A DNA stretch of 64,000 bases, from the NCBI RefSeq assembly GCF_004912275.1, contig NZ_STGY01000071.1, positions 123,706 to 187,705 of the forward strand, given 5' to 3'. Positions 33,400 to 41,451 of the stretch are shown here, in pieces. The stretch's first letter is position 1; each line of letters starts with the position of its first letter. The DNA comes from Glycomyces buryatensis (GTDB lineage Bacteria; Actinomycetota; Actinomycetes; Mycobacteriales; Micromonosporaceae). A program made the translations under genes and the position numbers. Below the pieces are notes generated by a model. It was not told the DNA's origin and ran no database searches. It saw only the letters and a program-made list of their open reading frames with translations.

Positions 33400-34236
33400 T
33401 CAGTCCACGTAGATGTCGGGCTGGAATTCGGTCTGGCCCGGCTTCACCGCATACTCGGACAGGTCGGTAATGCCTTCCGCCGCAAGGACGTCCTCGACCA
33501 TGACCGCATTGCCGGTATAGGTGTTCGGGTCCTTGGTCAGGATCGCCAGCGCGGCATCGGCGACGATCTCCGGCTTGCGGGAGCGGTCGAGCATGGGCTG
33601 GCCGCCGAGCGCGAACTCGACGGCGGCGGTGGCGATGGTCGTCTTGGGCCACAGGCAGTTGGCGGCCACGCCCGGCTCGGAATTGGCCGCGCCGAGGGTC
33701 ATGATCGTCATGCCGTACTTGGTGGCGGTGTAGGGGCCGCCGTCGAACCACTTCGCATCGGTGTTCAGCGGCGGGGCGATGGTGAGCAGGTGCGCGTGCT
33801 CGGACTCGCGCAGGTGCGGGAGCGCGGCCGAGAGGGTCGCGAAGGTGCCGCGCAGGTTGACCTGGCTGATGAGGTCGAAACGCTTGAGGCTCATCTCCCC
33901 GACGGGGGTGAGGTCGAGCGCGGAGGCGTTGTTGACGCAGATGTCGAGCCCGCCGAATTCGGCCGCGGCCCGGTCGACGGCGGCCGTGACGGCTTCGGCG
34001 TCGCGCAGGTCCCCGACGATTGGGAGGGCCTGACCGCCGGCGGCCTCGATCTGGGCGGCGGTCTCGTAGACGGTGCCGGGCAGTTTCGGGTGCGGCTCAC
34101 CGGTCTTGGCGAACAGCGCCACTTTGGCCCCGGCGGCGCCCAGCGCGACGGCGATGGCCGCGCCGATGCCCCGGCTGGCGCCGGTGACGAAGGCGGCCCG
34201 TCCGGTGAGGGGTCGGTCGTTGACGGCTGGCTCCAT
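33400..34236 (-). CDS. Short-chain dehydrogenase, HSDL2-like, catalytic Ser changed to Ala
   Basis: The 278-residue protein belongs to the SDR group that includes HSDL2: TGASRGIG (19-26), CVNNASALDLTPV, and YTATKYGMT. In this group the block before the tyrosine usually reads SPPLN; here it is TIAPPLNT, so the usual catalytic serine is alanine (plus-strand codon position about 33772-33774). The enzyme may still bind cofactor and substrate. GGAGG lies seven bases before ATG 34236. The 258 bases upstream, to the response regulator, hold divergent promoters that I could not define. Confidence 0.82.
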   Translation of the reverse strand: MEPAVNDRPLTGRAAFVTGASRGIGAAIAVALGAAGAKVALFAKTGEPHPKLPGTVYETAAQIEAAGGQALPIVGDLRDAEAVTAAVDRAAAEFGGLDICVNNASALDLTPVGEMSLKRFDLISQVNLRGTFATLSAALPHLRESEHAHLLTIAPPLNTDAKWFDGGPYTATKYGMTIMTLGAANSEPGVAANCLWPKTTIATAAVEFALGGQPMLDRSRKPEIVADAALAILTKDPNTYTGNAVMVEDVLAAEGITDLSEYAVKPGQTEFQPDIYVD

Positions 34237-34494
34237 TGCCTTACCTCCAGGTTGATCGACGCACGCGTTTGCGCGTCCGGTCGATTCGCACTCTTACTAC
34301 TAACGGGTAACTTACAGGTTCGAAGCGACCGGCGCCACCCCGCCACGCCCTCTCCAGATTCGGAGCTGAACGGCAGCTGAGAGCCGCCCCAGAACTGGAG
34401 TGGAAACGGTCGCGAAGCCTTTCACATGCGCATCGCCTGAAATAGGCTGACCGGGCAACCTCAATCGTGTCTCACCAATACCTAGGAGCGGCGG

Positions 34495-35262
34495 ATGTCT
34501 TCGACCAGTGGGCCAGCCGGGGCCGTACCTCCCGCCGTGCCGCTCCGGCCCGACGGGTCTCCCGCCCGGCTGCTGGTCGTGGACGACGAGGAGAGCCTGG
34601 CGGACCTGTTGGTCGAGGCGCTCTCCTTCCAGGGCTATGAGGTCGCCGCGGCCCGCTCGGGAACCGAGGCGCTCGCGTCGGTCGACTCCTCGCGGCCCGA
34701 CCTGATCATCCTCGACGTCAATATGCCGGGCCTGGACGGTTTCGGCGTCGCCGACCGCCTGCGCGCCACCGGCGACCAGGTCCCGATCATCTTTCTGACC
34801 GCCCGCACCGCGCCCGACGACCTGCGCGAGGGCTTCGGCTCCGGCGGCGACGACTACCTCATGAAGCCGTTCCGGCTCGAAGAGCTCAGCTTGCGCGTCT
34901 CGGCGGTGCTGCGCCGCTCGCTGGGCAGCACCCCCTCGGCGGCGAAGGCCGACGACACCGTCTCGGTCGCCGACCTCATCATGGACCTGTCCGCGCACCA
35001 GGTCTCGCGCGGCGGCAAGACGATCGACCTGTCCCCCACCGAGTTCCGCCTGCTGCGCTACCTGGCCGCGAACGCCGGCCGAGTGGTGTCCAAGCAGGAA
35101 CTGCTCAAGCAGGTCTGGGGCTACGACTTCGACACCGAGTCGAGCCTGGCCGAGACCTACGTGTTCTATCTGCGCCGCAAGCTCGACAAGCTCGGGCCGC
35201 GACTGATCCACACCGTGCGAGGGGTCGGCTACATGCTGCGCCCGCCGCAGGGGCAACCGTGA
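34495..35262 (+). CDS. OmpR/PhoB-type response regulator
   Basis: The 255-residue protein has a receiver domain (about 25-140, phospho-acceptor D74 in ILDVNMPGLDGFG, switch threonine in IFLTARTA, lysine in YLMKPF) and an OmpR winged helix (about 160-253: SPTEFRLLRYLAANAGRVVS, ETYVFYLRRKLD). The 24-residue N-terminal extension rich in proline and alanine is disordered-looking. AGGAG lies six bases before ATG 34495. It overlaps its kinase gene by GTGA. It resembles the TrcR/TcrX-like regulators of actinobacteria. Confidence 0.93.
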   Translation: MSSTSGPAGAVPPAVPLRPDGSPARLLVVDDEESLADLLVEALSFQGYEVAAARSGTEALASVDSSRPDLIILDVNMPGLDGFGVADRLRATGDQVPIIFLTARTAPDDLREGFGSGGDDYLMKPFRLEELSLRVSAVLRRSLGSTPSAAKADDTVSVADLIMDLSAHQVSRGGKTIDLSPTEFRLLRYLAANAGRVVSKQELLKQVWGYDFDTESSLAETYVFYLRRKLDKLGPRLIHTVRGVGYMLRPPQGQP

Positions 35263-36674
35263 CGATCCGCACCAAGATGGCCGCGGCGATGGCGATCCTG
35301 CTCATCGTCGCCGTCGCGATCATCGGCCTGGTGACCGTGCAGATCGTCTCGGACAAGCTCACCGGGCAGGTGGACGAGCAGATCACGCGCATCGCCGACC
35401 CCCAGAACCTGGACGCCTGGGTCCAGAACGCCCAGCATTTTGAAGACGACTCCGAGCAGGCGATGCCGAGCCCGTTCCAGGAATACTCGCTCATGGTGTT
35501 CAACAGCGACGGCGAGCTGTCCTTCAAGCAGCAGGCCGGCAGCCCGGACGACTACGATCCACTCCCGGCCATCGCCTCCTCCCCTGCGACCGACGAGTAC
35601 TTCAACGTCAAGGCCACCGACGGCTCCATCACCTACCGCGCCCTTGCCCGCGAGTACGAGGTCAAGCTCTCCTCCGGCGAGACTCCGACCTACACCTTCG
35701 TGGTGGCCACCCCGCTGACCGAGGTCCACGAGTCGATCGCCACCCTCACCAAGACCGTCGTCTTCACCGGGATCGCGGTGGCGTTCATGGGCATCAGCGC
35801 GGCCCTGGTCATCACCCGCCGCGGACTGCGCCCGGTCGACCACATGGTCGCCGACGCCGAATACGTCGCCGCGGGCAACCTCGCCCACCGCATCACCCCG
35901 GCCGACCCGCGCACCGAAATGGGCCGACTCTCCTTGGCGCTCAACCGCATGGTCTCGCGTCTGGCCGAGGCGATCGGCGCGAGGGACCGCCAGCACGAGC
36001 GGCTGCGCCAGTTCGTCGCCGACGCCGGCCACGAACTGCGCACCCCATTGACCGCCATCGGCGGCTACGTCCAGCTGTACCAGTCCGGCGTGGCCGCGGA
36101 GGGCGAGAAGCTCGACCGGGCCATGGACCGGATCGGCAGCGAGAACGCCCGCCTCGCCAAACTCGTGGACGACCTCATGGTCCTCTCGCGTTTGGACGAA
36201 GAGGTCGGCGGCGACCGCGAACTGGTCGAGCTGAGCCAGCTCGCCCGCGACGCCGTCGACGACTCCGAGGTCGCCGACCCCGACCACCCCGTCGAGCTCG
36301 TCGCCGCCGGGGAGGCCACCGTCGTCGCCAACGAAGGCCAGCTGCGGCAGGTCCTGGTCAACCTGCTCACCAACGCCCGCGTCCACACCCCCGCCGGGAC
36401 CCGCATCGACGTCTCGGTCGTCACCGAGAACACCTGGGCGGTAATACGAATCGCCGACCAGGGGCCGGGTATCCCCGAGGAGCACCGCCAGAAGGTCTTC
36501 GACCGCTTCTACCGCGCCGACCCGTCGCGCTCGCGCGCCACCGGCGGATCCGGCCTGGGGCTGTCCATCGTGACCTCCATCGTGGCCCGCCACGGCGGCG
36601 AACTCCGCCTGTACAGCAGCGAAGGCGAAGGCACCACAGTCGAGGTTCGCATCCCCAAGGCTCAGCTCGAATAG
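35259..36674 (+). CDS. Membrane sensor histidine kinase (HAMP, HisKA)
   Basis: The 471-residue kinase has two membrane helices (about 10-30 and 165-187) enclosing an extracytoplasmic sensor region of about 130 residues, a HAMP linker (RRGLRPVDHMVADAE), a HisKA domain with the H box FVADAGHELRTPL (near 255), and an HATPase domain (NLLTNARVHTP, DQGPGIP, GGSGLGLSIV). It pairs with the regulator just upstream, whose stop it overlaps. The signal is unknown. The start is GTG 35259. Confidence 0.93.
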   Translation: MTIRTKMAAAMAILLIVAVAIIGLVTVQIVSDKLTGQVDEQITRIADPQNLDAWVQNAQHFEDDSEQAMPSPFQEYSLMVFNSDGELSFKQQAGSPDDYDPLPAIASSPATDEYFNVKATDGSITYRALAREYEVKLSSGETPTYTFVVATPLTEVHESIATLTKTVVFTGIAVAFMGISAALVITRRGLRPVDHMVADAEYVAAGNLAHRITPADPRTEMGRLSLALNRMVSRLAEAIGARDRQHERLRQFVADAGHELRTPLTAIGGYVQLYQSGVAAEGEKLDRAMDRIGSENARLAKLVDDLMVLSRLDEEVGGDRELVELSQLARDAVDDSEVADPDHPVELVAAGEATVVANEGQLRQVLVNLLTNARVHTPAGTRIDVSVVTENTWAVIRIADQGPGIPEEHRQKVFDRFYRADPSRSRATGGSGLGLSIVTSIVARHGGELRLYSSEGEGTTVEVRIPKAQLE

Positions 36675-36704
36675 CGTTCCGAGTTACGCGAGTTGATATG
36701 ACGC

Positions 36705-37244
36705 GTGCTCGCGAATAAGCTTCCCCACTGGTTCGTCGAACGGATCAAGCCCACGAAGGACGAGGCCGCGTTCGAGCACGGCAGCGTGTGGCTCGCCGTC
36801 GGCATGCTCATCGTCGTGGTCGTCCACGGCCTCATGTACGTCCAGGCCACGGCCGCGTTCGGCCCGATCTTCCTGGCGAACCTCGCCGCCGTCGGCGCCG
36901 TCTTCGGCGCCCAGTTCGCGGACGGCATCTGGCGCTACGCGCTGTGGGCGCTGGCCGCCGCCATCGTGTGGTCGGTCCCGATCTTCCACAGCCAGCGCGG
37001 ACTCACGCTCCATCCGGCGCACATCACCGAGCGGCACGGCCTGGTCGTCATCGTCGCGCTCGGCGAATCGGTCGTGGCCATCTGCGTGGGTGCGCGGCGC
37101 CATGGCACTCGTCTTGATAGGCGGGTTGGCGTTGGAGCACCGCGGCGCTGCGAAGGGCGACGCGGGCAGTGCGCCCGAGGCCGCCGTGGTCAGTGCAGCG
37201 CCTTCGCCCGAGTTACAGCTCCCTCGAGCCGGCCTTCGACTGAG
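36705..37244 (+). pseudogene. Remnant of a low-temperature-requirement A (LtrA) family gene
   Basis: From about 36705 to 37104 one frame reads like the middle of an LtrA membrane protein: several helices and the conserved block LTLHPAHITERHGLVVIVALGESVVAI. An in-frame TGA at 36699-36701 cuts off the N-terminal part. After the LGES block the frame loses similarity; a piece resembling the last helices (ALVLIGGLALEHRGA) appears in another frame from about 37105. So the 5' third is missing and an internal deletion or frameshift has destroyed the rest. It lies between the kinase gene and the convergent iron-transporter ATPase. Confidence 0.75.
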
Positions 37245-38045
37245 CTACAGATCCCTCGGGCCAGCCCTCGGAATTACGAGAGGAGTCCCGGTCTCGGGGT
37301 CGTCGATGATGCGGCAGGGCAGGTCGAAGATCTTCTCGACGGTCGCCGCGGTCAGGATCTCGACCGGGGCGCCTTCGGCGACGATCGCGCCGTCGCGCAT
37401 CGCGATCAGGTGGGTCGCATAGCGGGCGGCCTGGTTCAGGTCGTGCAGCACCGCAACGAGAGTCTGGCCCTCGCGGTGAAGCTTGGCGCACAGGTCGAGG
37501 ACCTCGATCTGGTGCGTGATGTCCAAGTAGGTGGTCGGCTCGTCCAGCAGCAGCAGCGGGGTCTGCTGGGCCAGGACCATCGCGATCCACACCCGCTGGC
37601 GCTGGCCGCCGGAGAGCTCGTCCACGCCGCGCGAGGCGAGCTCCGTGACGTCGGTGGCCGCCATGGCCTCGGCCACGACCTTCTCGTCCTCGGCCGACCA
37701 CTGCCGCAGGATGCCCTGGTGGGGGTAGCGGCCGCGGGCGACGAGGTCGGCGACGGTGATGCCGTCGGGCGCGATCGGCGACTGCGGCAGGAGCCCGAGA
37801 CGGCGGGCCACGGCGCGAGTCGGCTGGGAATGGATGTCCTTGCCGTCGAGGAGGACCTGCCCGGCCGAGGGCTTGAGCATGCGCGCCAAGGCCTTCAGCA
37901 GGGTCGACTTGCCGCAGGCGTTGGGGCCCAGGATGACCGTGAACTCCCCCTCGGGGATGTCCACGTCGAGGCCCTCGCTGATGGCGACGCGCCCGTATCC
38001 GAGCGTGGCGTTCCGGGCCGCCAACGGGCTCAGCGAGTCGGTCAC
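37245..38045 (-). CDS. Siderophore-iron ABC transporter ATP-binding protein (FepC/FhuC-like)
   Basis: The 266-residue ATPase has Walker A GPNACGKST, signature LSGGQRQRVWIAM, Walker B LLLLDEPTTYLDI and the switch histidine in AVLHDLNQAARYA. Note alanine in the second glycine position of Walker A, which is common in FepC-type proteins. It energises the two permeases encoded upstream. The start is GTG 38045, with GGGGG seven bases before and a GTGA overlap with the permease stop. It is the last gene of the importer operon. Confidence 0.93.
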   Translation of the reverse strand: MTDSLSPLAARNATLGYGRVAISEGLDVDIPEGEFTVILGPNACGKSTLLKALARMLKPSAGQVLLDGKDIHSQPTRAVARRLGLLPQSPIAPDGITVADLVARGRYPHQGILRQWSAEDEKVVAEAMAATDVTELASRGVDELSGGQRQRVWIAMVLAQQTPLLLLDEPTTYLDITHQIEVLDLCAKLHREGQTLVAVLHDLNQAARYATHLIAMRDGAIVAEGAPVEILTAATVEKIFDLPCRIIDDPETGTPLVIPRAGPRDL

Positions 38046-39112
38046 GGCATGACCCCCTTCTTGCGTTGTGTGACCAGCAGCCACATGAGATAGATGCCGC
38101 CGACGACGCCGGTGACGACGCCCGTCGGCAGTTGCCGCTCGCCGATGCCGACGATGGCGGCGGCGTCGGCGGCGGTGACGATGAGCGCGCCGACCAGAGC
38201 GGCGCACAGGAAGCTCCGCGAGGAGCCGGTGAGGCGGGCGGCGATGTGCGGGGCGGCCAAGGCGACGAAAGCGAGCGGCCCGGCGACGGCGACGCCGCCG
38301 GCGGTCACGACCGAGGCGGTGATGAGCGCCGCGACCTGGACGCCGTTGACCTTGACTCCGAGCGCGGTGGCGGTCGCGTCGCCCAGGCGCAGCGCGTCGA
38401 GTCCGCGGACCAGGATGCAGGTGGCGATGGTCCCGGCGGCCAGGACGGCGGCGACGGCACCGGCCTGGTCCCAGTCGCGGCCTGACAGGTCGCCGGTGAG
38501 CCAGTAGACGGCGCGGAAGGCGTCGATCGTGTTGGTACGGGTGAGCAGGTAGCCGTTGATGCCGGCGAGGATCGCCGCGACGCCGATGCCGACCAGGACC
38601 AGCCGATAGCCGGACGGGTCGCCGCCCCTGGTGAGCAGGTAGATCGTCAGGCCCGTGCCGAGGGCGCCGAGCGCGGCGAAGGCGGACGTGGTCGCCAGCG
38701 AGCCGCCGAGCAGGATGAGCGAGAGCAGCGCGCCCGTGGTGGCGCCCTGGGTGAGTCCGAGGATGTCGGGGCTGCCGAGCGGATTGCGCGACAGGGTCTG
38801 GAAGAGGACCCCGGCCAGGCCGAGGCAGGCGCCGACGCAGATGCCCGTGACGAGTCGCGGCAGGCGGACGGTCCAGACGATGAACTCGTCGGCGGTGGTC
38901 CCGTTCATGGTGAGGGCGGCCCAGAGCCGGTCGAAGCCCATCGCGAAGCTGCCGGTGGAGGCCGCCCAGAAGGCGATGGCGAGTAGGACTAGCAGGGTGC
39001 CGCCGATGGCCGCGGCGGTGCGGCGGCGCAGGCGCACCGAGTAGTCGCCGAAGCGGATGACCGGCGCCTTGCGGTCACTCGCATCCACCTGGACGCGGGT
39101 CATGGTGCTCAC
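38042..39112 (-). CDS. FecCD-family iron-siderophore permease (second)
   Basis: The 356-residue BtuC/FecCD permease has about ten membrane helices with family blocks LPRLVTGICVGACLGLAGVLFQ (positions about 80-101), NPLGSPDILG, LVLVGIGVAA and the late GPLAFVALAAPHIARRL-like segment. It forms a heterodimer channel with the permease upstream. The start is GTG 39112, overlapping the previous stop as GTGA; ATG 39103 is the alternative. Confidence 0.92.
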   Translation of the reverse strand: MSTMTRVQVDASDRKAPVIRFGDYSVRLRRRTAAAIGGTLLVLLAIAFWAASTGSFAMGFDRLWAALTMNGTTADEFIVWTVRLPRLVTGICVGACLGLAGVLFQTLSRNPLGSPDILGLTQGATTGALLSLILLGGSLATTSAFAALGALGTGLTIYLLTRGGDPSGYRLVLVGIGVAAILAGINGYLLTRTNTIDAFRAVYWLTGDLSGRDWDQAGAVAAVLAAGTIATCILVRGLDALRLGDATATALGVKVNGVQVAALITASVVTAGGVAVAGPLAFVALAAPHIAARLTGSSRSFLCAALVGALIVTAADAAAIVGIGERQLPTGVVTGVVGGIYLMWLLVTQRKKGVMP

Positions 39113-40149
39113 AGGCTGGCGACCCTTCTGCGCGAGATCAGGTACAGGAAGAACGGTCCGCCCGCGACGGCGCAGACGATGCCGACCTGGACTTCGGCGG
39201 GACGCGCGATGACGCGGCCGAGCACGTCGGCGGCCAGGAGGAAGGCCGCCCCGGTGAGCGCCGAATACGGCAGGACCCAGTTCTGGTCCGGCCCGGTGAA
39301 GGCCCGGACCACATGCGGGACGACCAGTCCGACGAACACGATTGGCCCGCAGACGGCGGTGGCGGTCCCGGCCAGGACGGTAATGGCGGCGATCCCGGCG
39401 ACTCGCAGCACCCGCGGGTCGACGCCGAGGCCGGTGGCGGTGGCGTCGCCGAGCGCGAGGGCGTTGAGCGGACGGGCCAGCACCAGACCGGCGATGGCGG
39501 CGACCGCGATGAGGATGACGACCGGCAGCACCGGCGTGGTCGGGGCGTTGACCAGCGAGCCGACCGACCAGAACCGCATCTGCTCCAGCGTGGCCGCGTC
39601 GAGGATCTGCACGGCCGAGACATAGGCGTACCCGGCGGCGGTGACGGCGGCCCCCGCCAGCGCGAGGCGGGCCGGAGTGGCGGAGGCGGCCCCGGCGATG
39701 AGGTAGCAGCCGACGGCGGCGATCGCGGCTCCCGCGAAGGCGAAGCCGATGGTCTGGGTGAAGCTGGCGAAGCCGAAGAAGTAGGCGGCGGTGACCACGG
39801 CGGCGGCGGCCCCGGTGTTGACGCCGAGGAGGCCGGGGTCGGCGAGGGGGTTGCGGGTCATGGCCTGCATGAGGGCCCCGGCGAGTCCGAGGGCGGCGCC
39901 TGCGGCGAGGCCGAGCGCGGTGCGCGGCAGGCGCATCTGGGTGACGACGGTGTGCGCGTCGGAGGCGGGGTCGGTCAGTCCGGTCCACACCTCGCCCAGG
40001 CCCATCGCGCGGGATCCGACGGCGATGCTGAGGACCGCGAGGACGGCGATGACGCCGGCGAGGACGAGGAGTCCCCAGGCGCGGCGGGAGGTGGGCCGGG
40101 CGCCGTCGGTTGCCGCTGGCGCGGGCGCGACGGGAGAAACGGTGGTCAA
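39109..40149 (-). CDS. FecCD-family iron-siderophore permease (first)
   Basis: The 346-residue permease shows the same fold: MRLPRTALGLAAGAALGLAG, MTRNPLADPGLLGVN, LALAGAAVTA and GPIVFVGLVVPHVVRAF. It heads the three-gene minus-strand operon permease-permease-ATPase. Its promoter region, shared with the divergent binding-protein gene, contains two DtxR-type iron boxes, so it should be repressed when iron is sufficient. Confidence 0.92.
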   Translation of the reverse strand: MTTVSPVAPAPAATDGARPTSRRAWGLLVLAGVIAVLAVLSIAVGSRAMGLGEVWTGLTDPASDAHTVVTQMRLPRTALGLAAGAALGLAGALMQAMTRNPLADPGLLGVNTGAAAAVVTAAYFFGFASFTQTIGFAFAGAAIAAVGCYLIAGAASATPARLALAGAAVTAAGYAYVSAVQILDAATLEQMRFWSVGSLVNAPTTPVLPVVILIAVAAIAGLVLARPLNALALGDATATGLGVDPRVLRVAGIAAITVLAGTATAVCGPIVFVGLVVPHVVRAFTGPDQNWVLPYSALTGAAFLLAADVLGRVIARPAEVQVGIVCAVAGGPFFLYLISRRRVASL

Positions 40150-40177
40150 GTCGTGGCTCCGGGGGACGGACTGTTAA

Positions 40178-40196
40178 TTCGCTTAGGCTAACCTAA
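40178..40196. promoter_or_regulatory. DtxR/IdeR-type iron box 1
   Basis: The 19 bases match 17 of 19 positions of the actinobacterial iron box TTAGGTTAGGCTAACCTAA. It lies 29 bases upstream of the permease start codon, where a bound repressor would block that operon. Confidence 0.88.
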
Positions 40197-40246
40197 CCAA
40201 TTGAGTGGCTGACGACACGTCCCGCTCGCGGACCACTGCCCCATTC

Positions 40247-40265
40247 TTTGCTTAGGCTAGCCTAA
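40247..40265. promoter_or_regulatory. DtxR/IdeR-type iron box 2
   Basis: The core TTAGGCTAGCCTAA (40252-40265) is a perfect palindrome, and the 19 bases match 16 of 19 positions of the iron-box consensus. It lies 46 bases before the binding-protein ATG. Confidence 0.87.
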
Positions 40266-40310
40266 TTCAAGCCCCGTTCAGTCCGTCAACCCTTCCTGAA
40301 GGAGTAATCA

Positions 40311-41357
40311 ATGGCTTTCGATGCCGACAAGGTCAGGATCGCCCGCCGCGGCCTGCTCGCCGGGGGCGGCGCCCTCGGCCTGACCGGTGCGCTGGCCGCC
40401 TGCGGCGCCGGCGAAGACGGCGACGACGCCTCGGGCGACGCGCCCGAGGGCCCCTGGTCGTTCGCCGACGACGCCGGGGAGACCGTCGAACTCGACGCGG
40501 TCCCCACCAAGATCGTCGCCTTCACCGGCATGGCCGCGGCCCTGTACGACTTCGGCATCGAGGTGGCCGGGGTCTTCGGCCCCACCACCAATGAGGACGG
40601 CTCCCCCACCAGCCAGGCCGGCGATCTCCCGGTCGACGATCTCACGGTCATTGGAAACGCCTACGGCGAGTTCGACATCGAGGCCTATGCGGGCATCGGC
40701 CCCGAGGTGCTGATGACGCACTACTACGTCGACCCGGCCGCCTTGTGGTACGTGCCCGAGGAGAGCGCCGACCAGGTCAAGGAGCTCGCCCCCGTGGTCC
40801 TGCTCAGCGCCGACGACGCCGAGCGGACCAACACCCTGGACGACATCATCGTCCGCCACTCCGAGCTGGCCGCGTCCCTCGGCGCGGACCTGGAATCGGA
40901 GACCAACGCGGCCAACAAGGAGCGCTACGACGCCGCCGTGGAGGCCCTGAAGACGGCCGCCGCCGACAATCCGGTGACCGTGCTCGCCTGCTCCGCCGCC
41001 GCCGAGATCTTCTATGCCTCCAGCGCCGACGCCAATAACGACCTGCGCTTCTTCCAGGAGCTCGGCGTCCAGTTCATCGCCCCGGACGCGCTCGACGAGG
41101 CCACCGGCAGCTACTACGAGAACCTCTCGTGGGAGAACGCCGACAAGTACGCCGCCGACGTCCTCTTCCTCGACTCGCGCGTCCAGGCCCTCCAGCCCGA
41201 CGCGCTCACCGAGTTCCCGACCTGGAACGCCCTCCCGGCGGTCGAGGCCGGACAGGTCGTCGGCTGGGAGGCCGAGCCGATGTACTCCTACGGTCTCGCC
41301 GCCGCCTCCATCGAGGCCCTGGCCGAGGCGATCGCGAGCGCCAAGAAGGTCGCTTAG
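40311..41357 (+). CDS. Siderophore-iron ABC transporter substrate-binding lipoprotein
   Basis: The 348-residue protein has a twin-arginine-like start (RIARRGLLAGGGALG) and a lipobox LAAC with C31, so it is anchored outside the membrane. The rest is a FepB/FhuD-type helical-backbone binding fold: GETVELDAVPTKIVAFTG, AGIGPEVLMTHYY, and a C-terminal AASIEALAEAIASA. It captures ferric siderophore and passes it to the divergent FecCD/FepC importer. GGAG lies eight bases before ATG 40311. Two iron boxes control the shared promoter. A strong terminator follows. Confidence 0.93.
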   Translation: MAFDADKVRIARRGLLAGGGALGLTGALAACGAGEDGDDASGDAPEGPWSFADDAGETVELDAVPTKIVAFTGMAAALYDFGIEVAGVFGPTTNEDGSPTSQAGDLPVDDLTVIGNAYGEFDIEAYAGIGPEVLMTHYYVDPAALWYVPEESADQVKELAPVVLLSADDAERTNTLDDIIVRHSELAASLGADLESETNAANKERYDAAVEALKTAAADNPVTVLACSAAAEIFYASSADANNDLRFFQELGVQFIAPDALDEATGSYYENLSWENADKYAADVLFLDSRVQALQPDALTEFPTWNALPAVEAGQVVGWEAEPMYSYGLAAASIEALAEAIASAKKVA

Positions 41358-41383
41358 CCAAGACCTGCAATTGAATGCAGAGT

Positions 41384-41419
41384 GAGAAAGGGGCGGGCCC
41401 GCGGGCCCGCCCCTTTCTC
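41384..41419. terminator. Strong bidirectional terminator
   Basis: Arms 41384-41400 and 41403-41419 form a 17-bp perfect inverted repeat (GAGAAAGGGGC.../...GCCCCTTTCTC) with almost no loop. It stands between the convergent binding-protein and EEP-nuclease genes. On the plus strand the right arm ends in CCCTTTCTCGTCGTCC, and on the minus strand likewise, so either direction is possible. Confidence 0.88.
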
Positions 41420-41451
41420 GTCGTCCTGAGTGAAGACGCTCGCCGCAGCGG

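Noticed and set aside
38042..39988. A single 648-codon frame across both iron permeases
   Set aside because: Only its last 356 residues are a permease. The first part is a shadow of the other permease gene, which has its own start and stop and a GTGA overlap.
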